A DNA stretch of 64,000 nt from Bacteroidales bacterium UBA6431 (GCA_002439095.1 DJOT01000007.1:1-64000); one strand, 5' to 3'; shown: positions 17,155 to 26,695, counted from the stretch's first letter. Notes: a model not told the origin generated them from the letters alone. Numbers and translations: made by a program.

Positions 17155-19596
17155 ATGAAAGTACTCAAATTCGGAGGAACCTCTGTAGGCACCTCAGACA
17201 GCCTCCGTCAAGTCAAAAACATAGTCACCTCCTATGACGGACGTGTGGCAGTGGTCGTCTCCGCACTGGGAGGCATCACAGACAGTCTGGTCAAAGCGTC
17301 ATCCCTTGCGGAGAACGGTGACGCCTCATTTACCGGAATCCTCGACTGCATAAGGGAACGGCATCTGCTGATGTGCGATGAACTTATAGGAAACGGCGAA
17401 GCCCTCCGCATACTGAAAGAAAAGATCAATGCCCTCTGCGACAGACTCGACGAGATCTGCCGCGGAGTCTATATGCTCGGTGTCCTGCCGCGCAAGACTA
17501 AGGACGAGATTCTGAGCTTCGGAGAGAGACTGTCTTCCCTGATAGTGGCGGAAGTAATCCCCGGGGGCTGCCTATACGACTCACTGCAGTTCATACGCAC
17601 CCGCCGCTCCGGCAAATCGGACACGGCTGACATCCAGACGAGTTATCCGCTTATCCGCGAGGCCTTTGCAGGATATGAGATGTCTGATGCGGTCGCAATC
17701 GTGCCAGGCTTCATATCGGCGGATTCAGACAGCGGGCAGATCACCAATCTCGGCCGCGGCGGATCAGATTATAGCGCAAGCCTGATAGCCGCAGCGCTTG
17801 ATGCGGAGCAGCTTGAGATCTGGACGGACGTGGACGGGTTCATGACAGCCGACCCGCGCATCATCAAGACATCTTATGTGATAGACGAGATGAGCTACGA
17901 CGAGGCCATGGAGCTCTGCAATTTCGGCGCGAAGGTCATATATCCCCCGACTCTCTATGCCGTATGCCGCAAGGAGATTCCCATAATAGTCAAGAACACT
18001 TTCAACCCCTCCGCGCCCGGTACGACAATCCGCAGGCGCCGGACAAAGGCTGACAGCCGCCTGATCTGCGGGATATCCTCCATCGATGACATCTGCCTTC
18101 TGACTTTGAGCGGGACATCCATGGTAGGACTCGTCGGGGTGGACAGCCGGATTTTCTCAGCGCTCGCCGCCGAAAGCATCAGCGCCTTCATGGTGACCCA
18201 GTCCGCATCCGAGACAGGCATCTCAATAGGCGTCAGCAAAGATGACGCGCAGCCGGCACGCGATGCCCTCGACGCTGAATTCAGCGCGGAGATAGCGAGC
18301 GGGGCCATCGAGCCTGTCAAGATAGAGAACAGCCTCGCCGCCGTGGCTGTGGTCGGAGAGAACCTGAAGCACGGCATAGGAATAGCCGGCAAACTCTTCG
18401 GCACGCTCGGACGCAACGGCATCAGTGTTGTAGCCTGCGCCCAAGGATCCTCCGCCACCAACATCTCCCTTGTGGTGGACCGCAACTACCTGCGCAAGAC
18501 GCTCAACGTCATCCATGACTCCTTCTTCCTGTCTGAATACCGGGAAGTGAACGTCTTCCTCTGCGGCGTCGGCACAGTGGGAGGCCAGCTCCTGGACCAG
18601 ATATCGCACCAGAGGGAGAAACTCATGAGCGAGCGCAACCTCAAAATCAACATGGTAGGCGTGGCCCGCAGCACCAAGGGGGTGTTCTCCCGTGACGGTA
18701 TAGACCCCTCATATTGGAAAGAGTCCCTGGAAAACGGCGTCAGCATCGATCCTGCCAAGCTGAGGGACGAGATCATCAAGATGAACATCTTCAACTCGGT
18801 CTTCGTGGACTGCACCGCAAGCCCGGAGATAGCCGCCCTTTACAAGGACTTCTTCGAGCACGGCATTTCCGTGGTGGCGGCCAACAAAATAGCAGCATCG
18901 TCAGACTACGCCACCTACCTTGACCTCAAGCGGACAGCTCTTCACCGCGGGGTCAAATTCCTCTTCGAGACCAACGTTGGAGCAGGCCTGCCGATCATCA
19001 GCACTATCAACGACCTGCGCGACAGCGGAGACCATATCCTCAGGCTACAGGCTGTGCTGAGCGGAACCTTGAACTTCATATTCAACACCATCTCGGAGGA
19101 TGTCCCGTTCAGTCTGGCCGTCAAGATGGCCAAGGAGCAGGGATTCTCAGAACCGGACCCGAGAGTGGACCTCTCCGGTCTGGACGTTGTACGCAAGCTG
19201 GTGATACTGGCCAGAGAGTCAGGATATGAGGTGAACAGGGAAGATGTCGAGAAGCAGCTATTCATTCCTCAGGATTTTTTCGAGTGCAGCCTCGAGGAAT
19301 TCTGGGAAAAACTTCCGTCACTTGACGAAGATTTCGAGCGCCGCCGTTCAAGACTTGAGAGCAAAGGTCTCCGCTGGCGTTTCGTGGCCAGGATGGACAA
19401 AGGCAGATGCAAGGTCTCCCTTGAAGAACTCGGCCAAGACAGCCCAGCCTGGAAACTGGACGGCTCGAACAACATAATCCTGCTCACCACAGAAAGATAC
19501 GACAGGCATCCTATGCTCATTCAGGGCTACGGTGCCGGAGCGGGAGTGACAGCCGCGGGCGTATTCGCAGACATAATGAGAACAGCAAATATATGA
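17155..19596 (+). CDS. thrA: Bifunctional aspartokinase / homoserine dehydrogenase
   Basis: 813 residues from the ATG at 17155 (MKVLKFGGTSVG). It phosphorylates aspartate and reduces aspartate semialdehyde to homoserine, the two outer steps flanking Asd. The aspartokinase domain (about 1-290) has KFGGTSVG and GRGGSDYSAS; central ACT-type regulatory domains span about 300-455 (TLSGTSMVG, VVGENLKHGIG); the homoserine dehydrogenase domain starts near 460 with the NAD(P) motif VFLCGVGTVGGQLL and holds NVGAGLPII and GTLNFIFN. Threonine feedback is known for this family. Its TGA overlaps the asd ATG (ATGA). The homoserine product feeds MetX of the divergent operon. Confidence 0.95.
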   Translation: MKVLKFGGTSVGTSDSLRQVKNIVTSYDGRVAVVVSALGGITDSLVKASSLAENGDASFTGILDCIRERHLLMCDELIGNGEALRILKEKINALCDRLDEICRGVYMLGVLPRKTKDEILSFGERLSSLIVAEVIPGGCLYDSLQFIRTRRSGKSDTADIQTSYPLIREAFAGYEMSDAVAIVPGFISADSDSGQITNLGRGGSDYSASLIAAALDAEQLEIWTDVDGFMTADPRIIKTSYVIDEMSYDEAMELCNFGAKVIYPPTLYAVCRKEIPIIVKNTFNPSAPGTTIRRRRTKADSRLICGISSIDDICLLTLSGTSMVGLVGVDSRIFSALAAESISAFMVTQSASETGISIGVSKDDAQPARDALDAEFSAEIASGAIEPVKIENSLAAVAVVGENLKHGIGIAGKLFGTLGRNGISVVACAQGSSATNISLVVDRNYLRKTLNVIHDSFFLSEYREVNVFLCGVGTVGGQLLDQISHQREKLMSERNLKINMVGVARSTKGVFSRDGIDPSYWKESLENGVSIDPAKLRDEIIKMNIFNSVFVDCTASPEIAALYKDFFEHGISVVAANKIAASSDYATYLDLKRTALHRGVKFLFETNVGAGLPIISTINDLRDSGDHILRLQAVLSGTLNFIFNTISEDVPFSLAVKMAKEQGFSEPDPRVDLSGLDVVRKLVILARESGYEVNREDVEKQLFIPQDFFECSLEEFWEKLPSLDEDFERRRSRLESKGLRWRFVARMDKGRCKVSLEELGQDSPAWKLDGSNNIILLTTERYDRHPMLIQGYGAGAGVTAAGVFADIMRTANI

Positions 19597-20597
19597 GAAC
19601 AGCAATAGTAGGCGCCAGCGGCGCAGTCGGGCAAGAACTCCTCCGCCTGCTTGAAGAGAGGAATTTTCCTGTAGATGAACTTCTGCTTTTCGGCTCGGAA
19701 CGCAGTGCCGGAAGCAAATACAGTTTCAAGGGCAAGGAGCTGGAAGTCAAACTCCTCCAGGACAACGACGATTTCAAGGACGTGGATTATGTCTTCGCAT
19801 CAGCCGGCGCCGGCACTTCGAAAAAATTCGCCGGCACCATCACCCGATACGGAGCGACCATGATCGACAACTCCAGCGCTTTCCGCATGGACTCCGACGT
19901 GCCTCTCGTGGTGCCGGAGTGCAATGCCGAGGACGCGCTTGACGCCCCAAGGCACATTATCGCCAACCCTAACTGCACCACCATAATGATGGTCGTGGTG
20001 CTCAAGCCGATAGAGACTCTCTCCCACATACGCAGGGTACGCGTAGCCAGCTACCAGTCCGCATCCGGAGCCGGTGCGCAGGCCATGGCCGAACTCGAAG
20101 AGCAATACCGGGAAGTGCTTTCCGGCAGACAGGCCACAGTGAGCAGGTTCCAGTACCAGCTCGCATACAACGTGATCCCGCAGATCGATGTTTTTCAGGA
20201 CAACGGCTACACCAAGGAGGAGATGAAGATGTTCAACGAGACACGCAAGATCCTCCACTCGGACATCAGGTGCTCGGCGACCTGCGTGAGAGTTCCGGCA
20301 CTGCGCTCACATTCCGAAGCCGTGTGGATAGAAACGGAGAAGCCGCTGGACGTCAAGCAAGTACAGGCAGCTCTCGCAGCGGCTCCAGGTGTCACCCTGT
20401 GCGATGACCCGGCACAGCTAAAATATCCGATGCCGCTCTACACCGCAGGCAAGGACGACGTTTACGTGGGCCGGATCCGCAAGGACATAAGCGACGAGTG
20501 CAGCATAACCCTGTGGCTGTCGGCTGACCAGATCCGCAAAGGGGCCGCGCTCAACGCCATCCAGATTGCAGAATACCTTATAAGAAAGAGGACCTAA
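19593..20597 (+). CDS. asd: Aspartate-semialdehyde dehydrogenase
   Basis: 334 residues. It reduces aspartyl phosphate to aspartate semialdehyde with NADPH, between the two activities of ThrA. The NADP motif is VGASGAVGQELLRLL at the N-terminus, the catalytic cysteine lies in NPNCTTIMMV at about residue 129, and the catalytic histidine in VRVPALRSHSEAVW at about 234. It is translationally coupled to thrA. It ends tail to tail with the next gene, the two stop codons overlapping by 4 bases, and no terminator hairpin lies between them. Confidence 0.95.
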   Translation: MRTAIVGASGAVGQELLRLLEERNFPVDELLLFGSERSAGSKYSFKGKELEVKLLQDNDDFKDVDYVFASAGAGTSKKFAGTITRYGATMIDNSSAFRMDSDVPLVVPECNAEDALDAPRHIIANPNCTTIMMVVVLKPIETLSHIRRVRVASYQSASGAGAQAMAELEEQYREVLSGRQATVSRFQYQLAYNVIPQIDVFQDNGYTKEEMKMFNETRKILHSDIRCSATCVRVPALRSHSEAVWIETEKPLDVKQVQAALAAAPGVTLCDDPAQLKYPMPLYTAGKDDVYVGRIRKDISDECSITLWLSADQIRKGAALNAIQIAEYLIRKRT

Positions 20598-23563
20598 AAG
20601 CCCTCTTTCTGCAAACTCACTATCGCCCGGCTCTCGCGCCCGTCGGCACAGACAAGCAGTTCGTCATCAAAGCGCACATGTCGCACGAACTCGCTCTCAT
20701 ATACAGCGTCAAGAGAGTCGAGAAAATCCGTATCGCACAACTCTCCCGGACGGGCGTAAGGATTGACATTGACGTATCCGGCATTGAACGAAGTCATGTT
20801 CTGGAAGAAATGTGTACCCTGGCTCGGGTCTATCCTGAAATTGTCAAGACAGCACTCCACGATCAGCTTGGCCTCGGAAATGTCGCTCCAGCTGACCGGC
20901 ACACCGAGCGAAGGGATGCTTGAGCCCCAACGCCCATAGCCTATCAGGATATAATTCCTCTTTTCAGCACGCATATTGAGATTCACTGCAGTGACCTCCT
21001 CTGCCATCTGACGGGTCTTGAGCACATCGAAAGCGTCCTTGCGGAGATACACGATATCCCTTATCCCGCCGATGCGTCCAGGGCCTATGGCGCTGCCCGA
21101 GCGGATGAAAGCCTGGCGCTCGTCCACCATGCTCCAGTCCATACGGCAATACATCCCGTCTACCGAAATAGGTCTTATCTGAAGGACATTGAATATGTCG
21201 AAAGTCCTCTTGCTCCCGCTCCTGTCAAGATTTGCCGCAAACTCTATCTCCACTCCGCACTTGACTTCTTTCTGCGTAATCTCAAGGAGTTCATTGAGAA
21301 TGTCCGCAAGCGGGAAGGTATTGTATTTGAGGATATGGGCGAAGGTGATGAATTTCGGCCCCTGCGGCACAGGAGAATCCACTATCCTCTGGTTCTCAAA
21401 ATCCCAGGTGGATACGACCTTCGACAGAGCACGGAAACCCTCGCAGTCCGAGATCGGTATCCTCTCTATGTTGATCGCGTCATCAACGGAAGTCTTGAAC
21501 CTGTCCGGCTGGAGATTCAGGGCATACATCGCCTGCTGGGTCTCACGCATCGTGAGATCCGGAGTCGAGGTCTGCAGAACATTGCGCGGGTACTTAGGGG
21601 AGAAGCGCAGAACCTGGTCCCCGTCCACCACGGCCTTTCCCAAACCGAAAGCCAGTTTGACAACCCCGTCCTCAGGCCTTTCATACCCGATCGGATAGAA
21701 GTTGAGAGAACGTGCGACACCGGAAAACGTCGGAAAATAGTAGCCTCCATCCTCACTTCCGCAGATCTCCTGAAGCACTATGGCCATCTTCTCCTCCGAA
21801 ATGACATTCGACGTAGAGATGATATAGCCTCTGGACGATGCGAAGTAGACGGAGGCATAGACACTCTTGATGGCTTTGGAGAGAAGCCGTAACTCCTGGT
21901 CCTCATTTTCGGTATGAGGAATCATATAAGTCGAATACACTCCAGCAAACGGCTGATAATAAGAATCTTCAAGCTTGGAGGACGAGCGTACGGCAAGCGG
22001 CTTGCGCACATTGCGGATAAATACCCTGAGATCCTCCATCAGCTCCGACGGCAGGGTGGAAGCGACAAATTCCGACAATATCTCCGCGTCCGAAAGATCC
22101 GAATTGATGACATATTGGAGACCGTTCTCAATGATGAAGCGGTCAAAATACTCTGTCGTGACCACGAGCGTGCGCGGCACCAGCACCCTCACATCCTCCC
22201 ACTTGTCATAGAGGTCGTACTTCTGGAGAATGTGGTTAAGAAAGGCAAGTCCTCTGGCCTTTCCCCCGAGCGAGCCGTCTCCCACACGTGCGAACCAGAT
22301 CGCGTCATTGTAGGTGGCGCGGTCAAAACGGGCAACGACACCGAGGCCCTGATTGATCCGGTAGTCGTGGATCTTTCTCAGGTTCATCTCCCTTACCTGC
22401 TCCACATCGGCGTCAGTCCCGATACGTATAGGCCGGAAGAGGTCACCGATGGAGAACAGCCCCCGGCCATACAGCCAGCGCGAGATATAGTTCTTGTCCG
22501 CGAAGTAGCGCAGCGCGCTGTCGGACATGGTCGCTATGACCTTTTCGAACTCGTAAAGGTCTCGGGCGCGGGCTATCTCCTGCCCGGTCTCCGGATCCGT
22601 GACGATGAAGTCGCCGAAACCGAACTCCCTGCCTATATACTCGCTGACCTCGTGGGTAAGGGTCTTGGATGTCTTGCGTACAAAGCCTACTCCTAGCTGC
22701 TCCGCCACGCTGCGCATGCTCTCCTGCGAGGACTGCATCAGGAAAGGCATCGTGGGGTTGTCTTCCCGTATGAGCCGGCACAGGTTGACCCCGGCATCGC
22801 TTTTCTCATTCTCCGGCTTGTCCCCCTTGTGTACTACGAAGCCGACGTCTGATATGACGCCTATTACATTGGACTTGTAGCGCTCGTATAGAGAGACGGC
22901 GTCATCGTAATTGGTCGCCATGAGGATTTTAGGCCTTGAGCGCTTGCGCATGACCTGCTGCTCCTCGTTGAGCGCATCACGTACAGCCTCGCTGTTCTGC
23001 TGGAGGACAAGTTTGTAGAGCAGAGGCAGATACGTGGAATAATAACGCACAGAGTCTTCCACAAGAAGAATCGCCCGGGCCCCCATCTCCAATATGTCCT
23101 GCTCGGCGTTGAGCTTGTCTTCGAGCAGTTTGACTATGGCTATGATGATGTCGGTGCTGCTGTTCCAGCAGAAAACATAGTCTATGCAGGAACGGTCGCT
23201 GCTTTCGATGTTGCGGTAGATTTCACGCGAGAAGGCGCTCAGCAGCACTATCGGGGTCTCCGGCCTCAGTGCTTTGGCCTGCCGGGAAAACCCGAACACG
23301 TCAAGTTCCCCGACATTGTACATGGTAATGATGAGGTCGAACTGCCCGTCATCCCCTTTCAGCACCTCCAGGGCGTCGATTGTGGATTCGGCCCGGAGGA
23401 TGGATGGGGGATTGCTCAAATTGAGTTCAGCATATTCCCTGCTGATCTGCTCCTCGATGTGCCCGTCCTCCTCGAGGGAGAAGCTGTCGTAGTTGTTGCA
23501 AACCAGGAGAATACGGCGTATTCTCCTGGTCATCAGTCTAGTATAGTCCTGCTGGCTTTCCAT
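20594..23563 (-). CDS. Receiver-domain / PEP-synthase N-domain fusion protein
   Basis: 989 residues. Residues about 15-150 look like a receiver-type fold (FDLIITMYNVGELDVFGFSRQ). Residues about 160-320 form a second receiver-like unit starting ILLVEDS, with a candidate phospho-acceptor in VISDVGF. From about residue 430 the ATP-binding domain of PEP synthase / pyruvate phosphate dikinase appears (GGKARGLAFLNHIL, LVPRTLVVTTEYF, PLAVRSSSKLEDSYYQPFAGVYSTY, LQIRPIS). The phosphohistidine domain and C-terminal PEP/pyruvate barrel are absent, so complete PEP synthesis is not expected. It lies 12 bases after gdhA in the same orientation. The function is unknown; a sensing or phosphotransfer role linked to carbon or nitrogen state is a guess. 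Confidence 0.8.
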   Translation of the reverse strand: MESQQDYTRLMTRRIRRILLVCNNYDSFSLEEDGHIEEQISREYAELNLSNPPSILRAESTIDALEVLKGDDGQFDLIITMYNVGELDVFGFSRQAKALRPETPIVLLSAFSREIYRNIESSDRSCIDYVFCWNSSTDIIIAIVKLLEDKLNAEQDILEMGARAILLVEDSVRYYSTYLPLLYKLVLQQNSEAVRDALNEEQQVMRKRSRPKILMATNYDDAVSLYERYKSNVIGVISDVGFVVHKGDKPENEKSDAGVNLCRLIREDNPTMPFLMQSSQESMRSVAEQLGVGFVRKTSKTLTHEVSEYIGREFGFGDFIVTDPETGQEIARARDLYEFEKVIATMSDSALRYFADKNYISRWLYGRGLFSIGDLFRPIRIGTDADVEQVREMNLRKIHDYRINQGLGVVARFDRATYNDAIWFARVGDGSLGGKARGLAFLNHILQKYDLYDKWEDVRVLVPRTLVVTTEYFDRFIIENGLQYVINSDLSDAEILSEFVASTLPSELMEDLRVFIRNVRKPLAVRSSSKLEDSYYQPFAGVYSTYMIPHTENEDQELRLLSKAIKSVYASVYFASSRGYIISTSNVISEEKMAIVLQEICGSEDGGYYFPTFSGVARSLNFYPIGYERPEDGVVKLAFGLGKAVVDGDQVLRFSPKYPRNVLQTSTPDLTMRETQQAMYALNLQPDRFKTSVDDAINIERIPISDCEGFRALSKVVSTWDFENQRIVDSPVPQGPKFITFAHILKYNTFPLADILNELLEITQKEVKCGVEIEFAANLDRSGSKRTFDIFNVLQIRPISVDGMYCRMDWSMVDERQAFIRSGSAIGPGRIGGIRDIVYLRKDAFDVLKTRQMAEEVTAVNLNMRAEKRNYILIGYGRWGSSIPSLGVPVSWSDISEAKLIVECCLDNFRIDPSQGTHFFQNMTSFNAGYVNVNPYARPGELCDTDFLDSLDAVYESEFVRHVRFDDELLVCADGRESRAIVSLQKEGF

Positions 23564-23575
23564 CCGTTGATTTGT

Positions 23576-24931
23576 TTACACGAGTCCCTGGTCCGCCATC
23601 GCGTTGGCCACCTTGATGAAGCCCGCGATATTGGCACCCTTGACATAGTTGATGTACCCGTCCTCTTCTTTGCCGTACTTGAGGCAGGAAGCGTGGATAT
23701 CGGACATGATACGGTGCAGCTGGGCATCAACTTCTTCGGCACTCCACTTCTGGCGTATCGAGTTCTGGGTCATCTCAAGTCCGGATGTGGCCACCCCGCC
23801 GGCGTTTGACGCCTTGCCTGGGGAGTAGAGGATCCGTGCTTTCTGGAAGAGAGCTATGGCCTCCGGGGTGGTAGGCATGTTGGCTCCTTCCACCACGCAG
23901 GCGCACCCGCCCTTGAGCAGGCGCTCCGCATCCGCGGCCTCGATCTCATTCTGTGTCGCGCATGGCAGGGCGATGTCGCAAGGGATGCCCCAAGGCCTCT
24001 CCCCCGGGTAATACTTGGCCCCGGGATACTGCTTGGCATATTCGCTGATGCGGCCGCGGCGCACGTTCTTGAGGCCGAGCACGAAGTTGATCTTCTCCTC
24101 GTCAAGCCCGTCAGGGTCATGTACGAAGCCGTCGGAATCAGAAAGCGTAACGACCTTGGCTCCCAGCCTCATAGCCTTCTGTGCGGCATACTGCGCCACA
24201 TTACCGGAACCGGACACCAACACCGTCTTGCCTTCAAACGACTCTCCCTTGAGGGCGAGCATCTCCTGGGCGAAATAGCACACCCCGTATCCGGTGGCTT
24301 CTGGCCTGAGGAGGCTTCCGCCCCATCCGAGGCCTTTGCCTGTGAGCGTGCCGGTGAACTCGTCACGAAGACGCTTGTACTGTCCGAAAAGGAAGCCGAT
24401 CTCGCGTCCGCCAACGCCGATGTCACCTGCCGGCACATCGGTGTTCGGACCGATATGACGGTAAAGTTCGGTCATGAAGCTCTGGCAGAAACGCATCACC
24501 TCGGCATCGGACTTGCCGCGTGGGCTGAAGTCGGAGCCGCCCTTACCGCCTCCCATCGGGAGGGTCGTAAGGGAATTTTTGAAGACCTGCTCGAAAGCGA
24601 GGAACTTCATGATGCTGAGGTTGACGCTGGCGTGGAAGCGGATGCCGCCCTTGTACGGACCGAGGGCGCTGTTCATCTGCACGCGGAAACCGCGGTTGAT
24701 GTGGATCTCGCCCCTGTCATCCATCCACGGGACACGGAAGATGACGATACGCTCAGGTTCAGTCATTCTCTCGAGGATCTTGAGGTCGATGAAGTGCGGG
24801 TAAGCCGTCACGTAGGAGGCCACGCTCTCAACCACTTCTCTCACCGCCTGGTGGAACTCTTTCTCACCGGGGTTGCGGGCGATCAGCTCCGACATGAAGC
24901 GATCGATGTAGTTTTCTGTGAATTTGTCCAT
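23576..24931 (-). CDS. gdhA: Glutamate dehydrogenase
   Basis: Hexameric glutamate dehydrogenase, interconverting 2-oxoglutarate plus ammonia and glutamate. From the ATG at 24931 (MDKFTENYIDRFM) it has 451 residues; the frame is open upstream to 24973, but that part crosses a -7 element. Motifs are GPYKGGIRFHASVNLSIMKFL, the catalytic-lysine region PMGGGKGGSDF, TDVPAGDIGVGGREIGFLFG and the Rossmann motif VLVSGSGNVAQYAAQKA. Length and motifs fit the NADP-type biosynthetic enzyme, though cofactor use is not proved. The receiver/PEP-synthase-like gene follows and is probably co-transcribed. Confidence 0.95.
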   Translation of the reverse strand: MDKFTENYIDRFMSELIARNPGEKEFHQAVREVVESVASYVTAYPHFIDLKILERMTEPERIVIFRVPWMDDRGEIHINRGFRVQMNSALGPYKGGIRFHASVNLSIMKFLAFEQVFKNSLTTLPMGGGKGGSDFSPRGKSDAEVMRFCQSFMTELYRHIGPNTDVPAGDIGVGGREIGFLFGQYKRLRDEFTGTLTGKGLGWGGSLLRPEATGYGVCYFAQEMLALKGESFEGKTVLVSGSGNVAQYAAQKAMRLGAKVVTLSDSDGFVHDPDGLDEEKINFVLGLKNVRRGRISEYAKQYPGAKYYPGERPWGIPCDIALPCATQNEIEAADAERLLKGGCACVVEGANMPTTPEAIALFQKARILYSPGKASNAGGVATSGLEMTQNSIRQKWSAEEVDAQLHRIMSDIHASCLKYGKEEDGYINYVKGANIAGFIKVANAMADQGLV

Positions 24932-24960
24932 ATAGATTAAGGTAAAAGTCGCTACCTGTA

Positions 24961-24968
24961 CAAACTTA
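24961..24968 (-). promoter_or_regulatory. -7 element for gdhA
   Basis: TAAGTTTG on the minus strand matches TAnnTTTG and lies 29 bases upstream of the chosen gdhA start. No good TTTG is found 19-21 bp upstream. It faces the -7 element of the metal efflux operon, with only 23 bp between the two boxes. Confidence 0.5.
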
Positions 24969-24991
24969 CGCAAAAAATCCGGAATAATCGC

Positions 24992-24999
24992 TATATTTG
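24992..24999 (+). promoter_or_regulatory. -7 element for the metal efflux operon
   Basis: TATATTTG matches TAnnTTTG exactly and ends 5 bases before the ATG at 25005, so the transcript would be leaderless or nearly so. There is no TTTG at the usual upstream distance, which may mean an activator is needed. Confidence 0.45.
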
Positions 25000-25004
25000 C
25001 GAGG

Positions 25005-25445
25005 ATGGGTCGAAATAAGACAATTTCTCTCTGCTTCTGCCTGCTGGCTTTTATCGTGGTGTTCGCACATTCCGTCGTACCCCACGAACACCATTGTCAT
25101 GCTGTAGTGGAGAACCATATCCATCACTTCCAGCACTGCGAGGGACTCAACACCTATATCATGAAAAGCAGTCCGGATCAGCATCACCAGACAACAGTGC
25201 TCTGTGTCCCGGCCTCTGCAGCATTTTCCCAAGCACCTGCACCATCCCTCCACACCACGCCGGACAGGCTGTTTGACCTGAGCGACCATTTCAGGCGAAA
25301 ATCCACACCGGACATACCTCATGGGGCGCTTCGAGGCCCCCCCCTGTCGTCTGATTGTTTTTTTCGCAGTGCAATGCCACGCACTGCGCCCTTTCCGAAG
25401 TCGTCACAACGACTCCCGTTAACAATCAGACAATTACAAAAATGA
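25005..25445 (+). CDS. Small histidine-rich exported protein of a metal efflux operon
   Basis: 146 residues. A hydrophobic signal segment (residues 6-22, ISLCFCLLAFIVVFAHS) is followed by a His/Cys cluster, VVPHEHHCHAVVENHIHHFQHC, which could bind metal. The C-terminal half is basic and proline-rich with no recognised domain. Its TGA overlaps the ATG of the adaptor gene as ATGA, which supports both the frame and the downstream start. It resembles the short His-rich exported proteins often annotated DUF6769 in Bacteroidales next to RND metal pumps; this assignment is from memory. A periplasmic metal-binding or accessory role is inferred. Confidence 0.65.
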   Translation: MGRNKTISLCFCLLAFIVVFAHSVVPHEHHCHAVVENHIHHFQHCEGLNTYIMKSSPDQHHQTTVLCVPASAAFSQAPAPSLHTTPDRLFDLSDHFRRKSTPDIPHGALRGPPLSSDCFFRSAMPRTAPFPKSSQRLPLTIRQLQK

Positions 25446-26683
25446 AGAGAATATTAGCGATGGCAGCAGCGCTTGCAGTAGTGTGCACTGCCTGCCACAA
25501 CGAGGCTCATCACAAAGACGAGCACGATCACGAGACACACAGCCACACCCACGAGGGACACGACCACGATCATGACCACCACCACGATCATGAGGGACAC
25601 GATCATCACCATGATCACGACCATGGTGCAGAAGAGGCCGAAACCGCCAATGGAGTGAGGTTCACCAAGGCACAGAGCAGCATGATTGATTTCGCGACAG
25701 ATTCGTGCCGCAGGGAAAGCATCGGGGAGGTCATCCGCGCCGTCGGACAGATCATGCCATCACAAAGCGGAACGCGCATCATCACAGCCAAATCATCAGG
25801 CATAGTCACCATTGCCGGAGGCAGCCTGCTCGAAGGCAGTCCCGTGCGCAAAGGCGCAGCACTACTTTACATAGGAAGTGAGGGCCTTGCCGATGCAAAC
25901 ATGGATGTACGCTATGCCGAAGCCAAGAGCGAATACGAGAGGGCGTCAGGCGAATATGAGCGCAAGAGCAGACTGGCAGAAGACAAGATAGTAAGCCAAA
26001 GCGAACTGGGCCGGGCAAAGACTGAATACGAAGTCGCCAAGGCCACTTTCGAAAATCTTGAGAAGAACTACCGCGACGGGCGATTCGCCGCCACCTCCGA
26101 TATTGACGGGTATCTGGCCGAACTCCTGGTGGATAACGGCCAGTATGTGCAGGCAGGCGAACCTCTCGCAAAAGTATGCAGCGACAGCAGGTTACTGGTT
26201 GAAGCCAAGGTGCAGCCGAAATGGCATAAGGCGCTTAAGAACATCGAAAGCGCCAACTTCACATTCTTCGATGACCCGCGCATCTGGACTCTTGAAGAAC
26301 TCTCCGGGCGTCTTGTCAGCGTGGGAAAATCTACTTCAGTCGACAGCCCTCTGCTTCCGGTAAGTTTCGAGATCGCAAACAAACCCGGTCTGGTGCCGGG
26401 CACTTTCGCCGAACTGCACATCAAGACACGCGGCGAGACAGACGCGCTCACCGTCGACAGCGGCGCCATCATTGAAGAGATGGGCAGTTACTTCGTCTAC
26501 AGGCAGGTAAATCCGGAATATTTCGAGAAAGTACAGGTCAGCATCGGTGCCAGCGACGGACTCCGTACCCAGATCCTCTCCGGCATTGAGGAAGGCCAGA
26601 CAGTGGTCAGCCGCGGTGCTGTCATCGTCAAGCTTGCCCAGGCGGCCGGCGGACTGGACGCGCATTCCGGACATGCACATTAG
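25442..26683 (+). CDS. RND efflux periplasmic adaptor with histidine-rich N-terminus
   Basis: 413 residues from the ATG at 25442; the frame is open upstream to 25355, but only this ATG gives a signal peptide (MKRILAMAAALAVVCTAC), with Cys15 or Cys18 as the probable lipid-anchored residue. Residues about 19-62 are dominated by His, Asp and Glu, a strong divalent-metal-binding region. The rest is a HlyD/CusB-type adaptor: a beta-barrel/lipoyl start (VRAVGQIMPSQSGTRIITAKSSGIV), a helical hairpin (about 155-210) and C-terminal beta domains. It bridges the inner-membrane pump and TolC. The His tract suggests Zn, Co, Ni or Cu handling. Confidence 0.9.
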   Translation: MKRILAMAAALAVVCTACHNEAHHKDEHDHETHSHTHEGHDHDHDHHHDHEGHDHHHDHDHGAEEAETANGVRFTKAQSSMIDFATDSCRRESIGEVIRAVGQIMPSQSGTRIITAKSSGIVTIAGGSLLEGSPVRKGAALLYIGSEGLADANMDVRYAEAKSEYERASGEYERKSRLAEDKIVSQSELGRAKTEYEVAKATFENLEKNYRDGRFAATSDIDGYLAELLVDNGQYVQAGEPLAKVCSDSRLLVEAKVQPKWHKALKNIESANFTFFDDPRIWTLEELSGRLVSVGKSTSVDSPLLPVSFEIANKPGLVPGTFAELHIKTRGETDALTVDSGAIIEEMGSYFVYRQVNPEYFEKVQVSIGASDGLRTQILSGIEEGQTVVSRGAVIVKLAQAAGGLDAHSGHAH

Positions 26684-26695
26684 TGGAGGCGCCCT

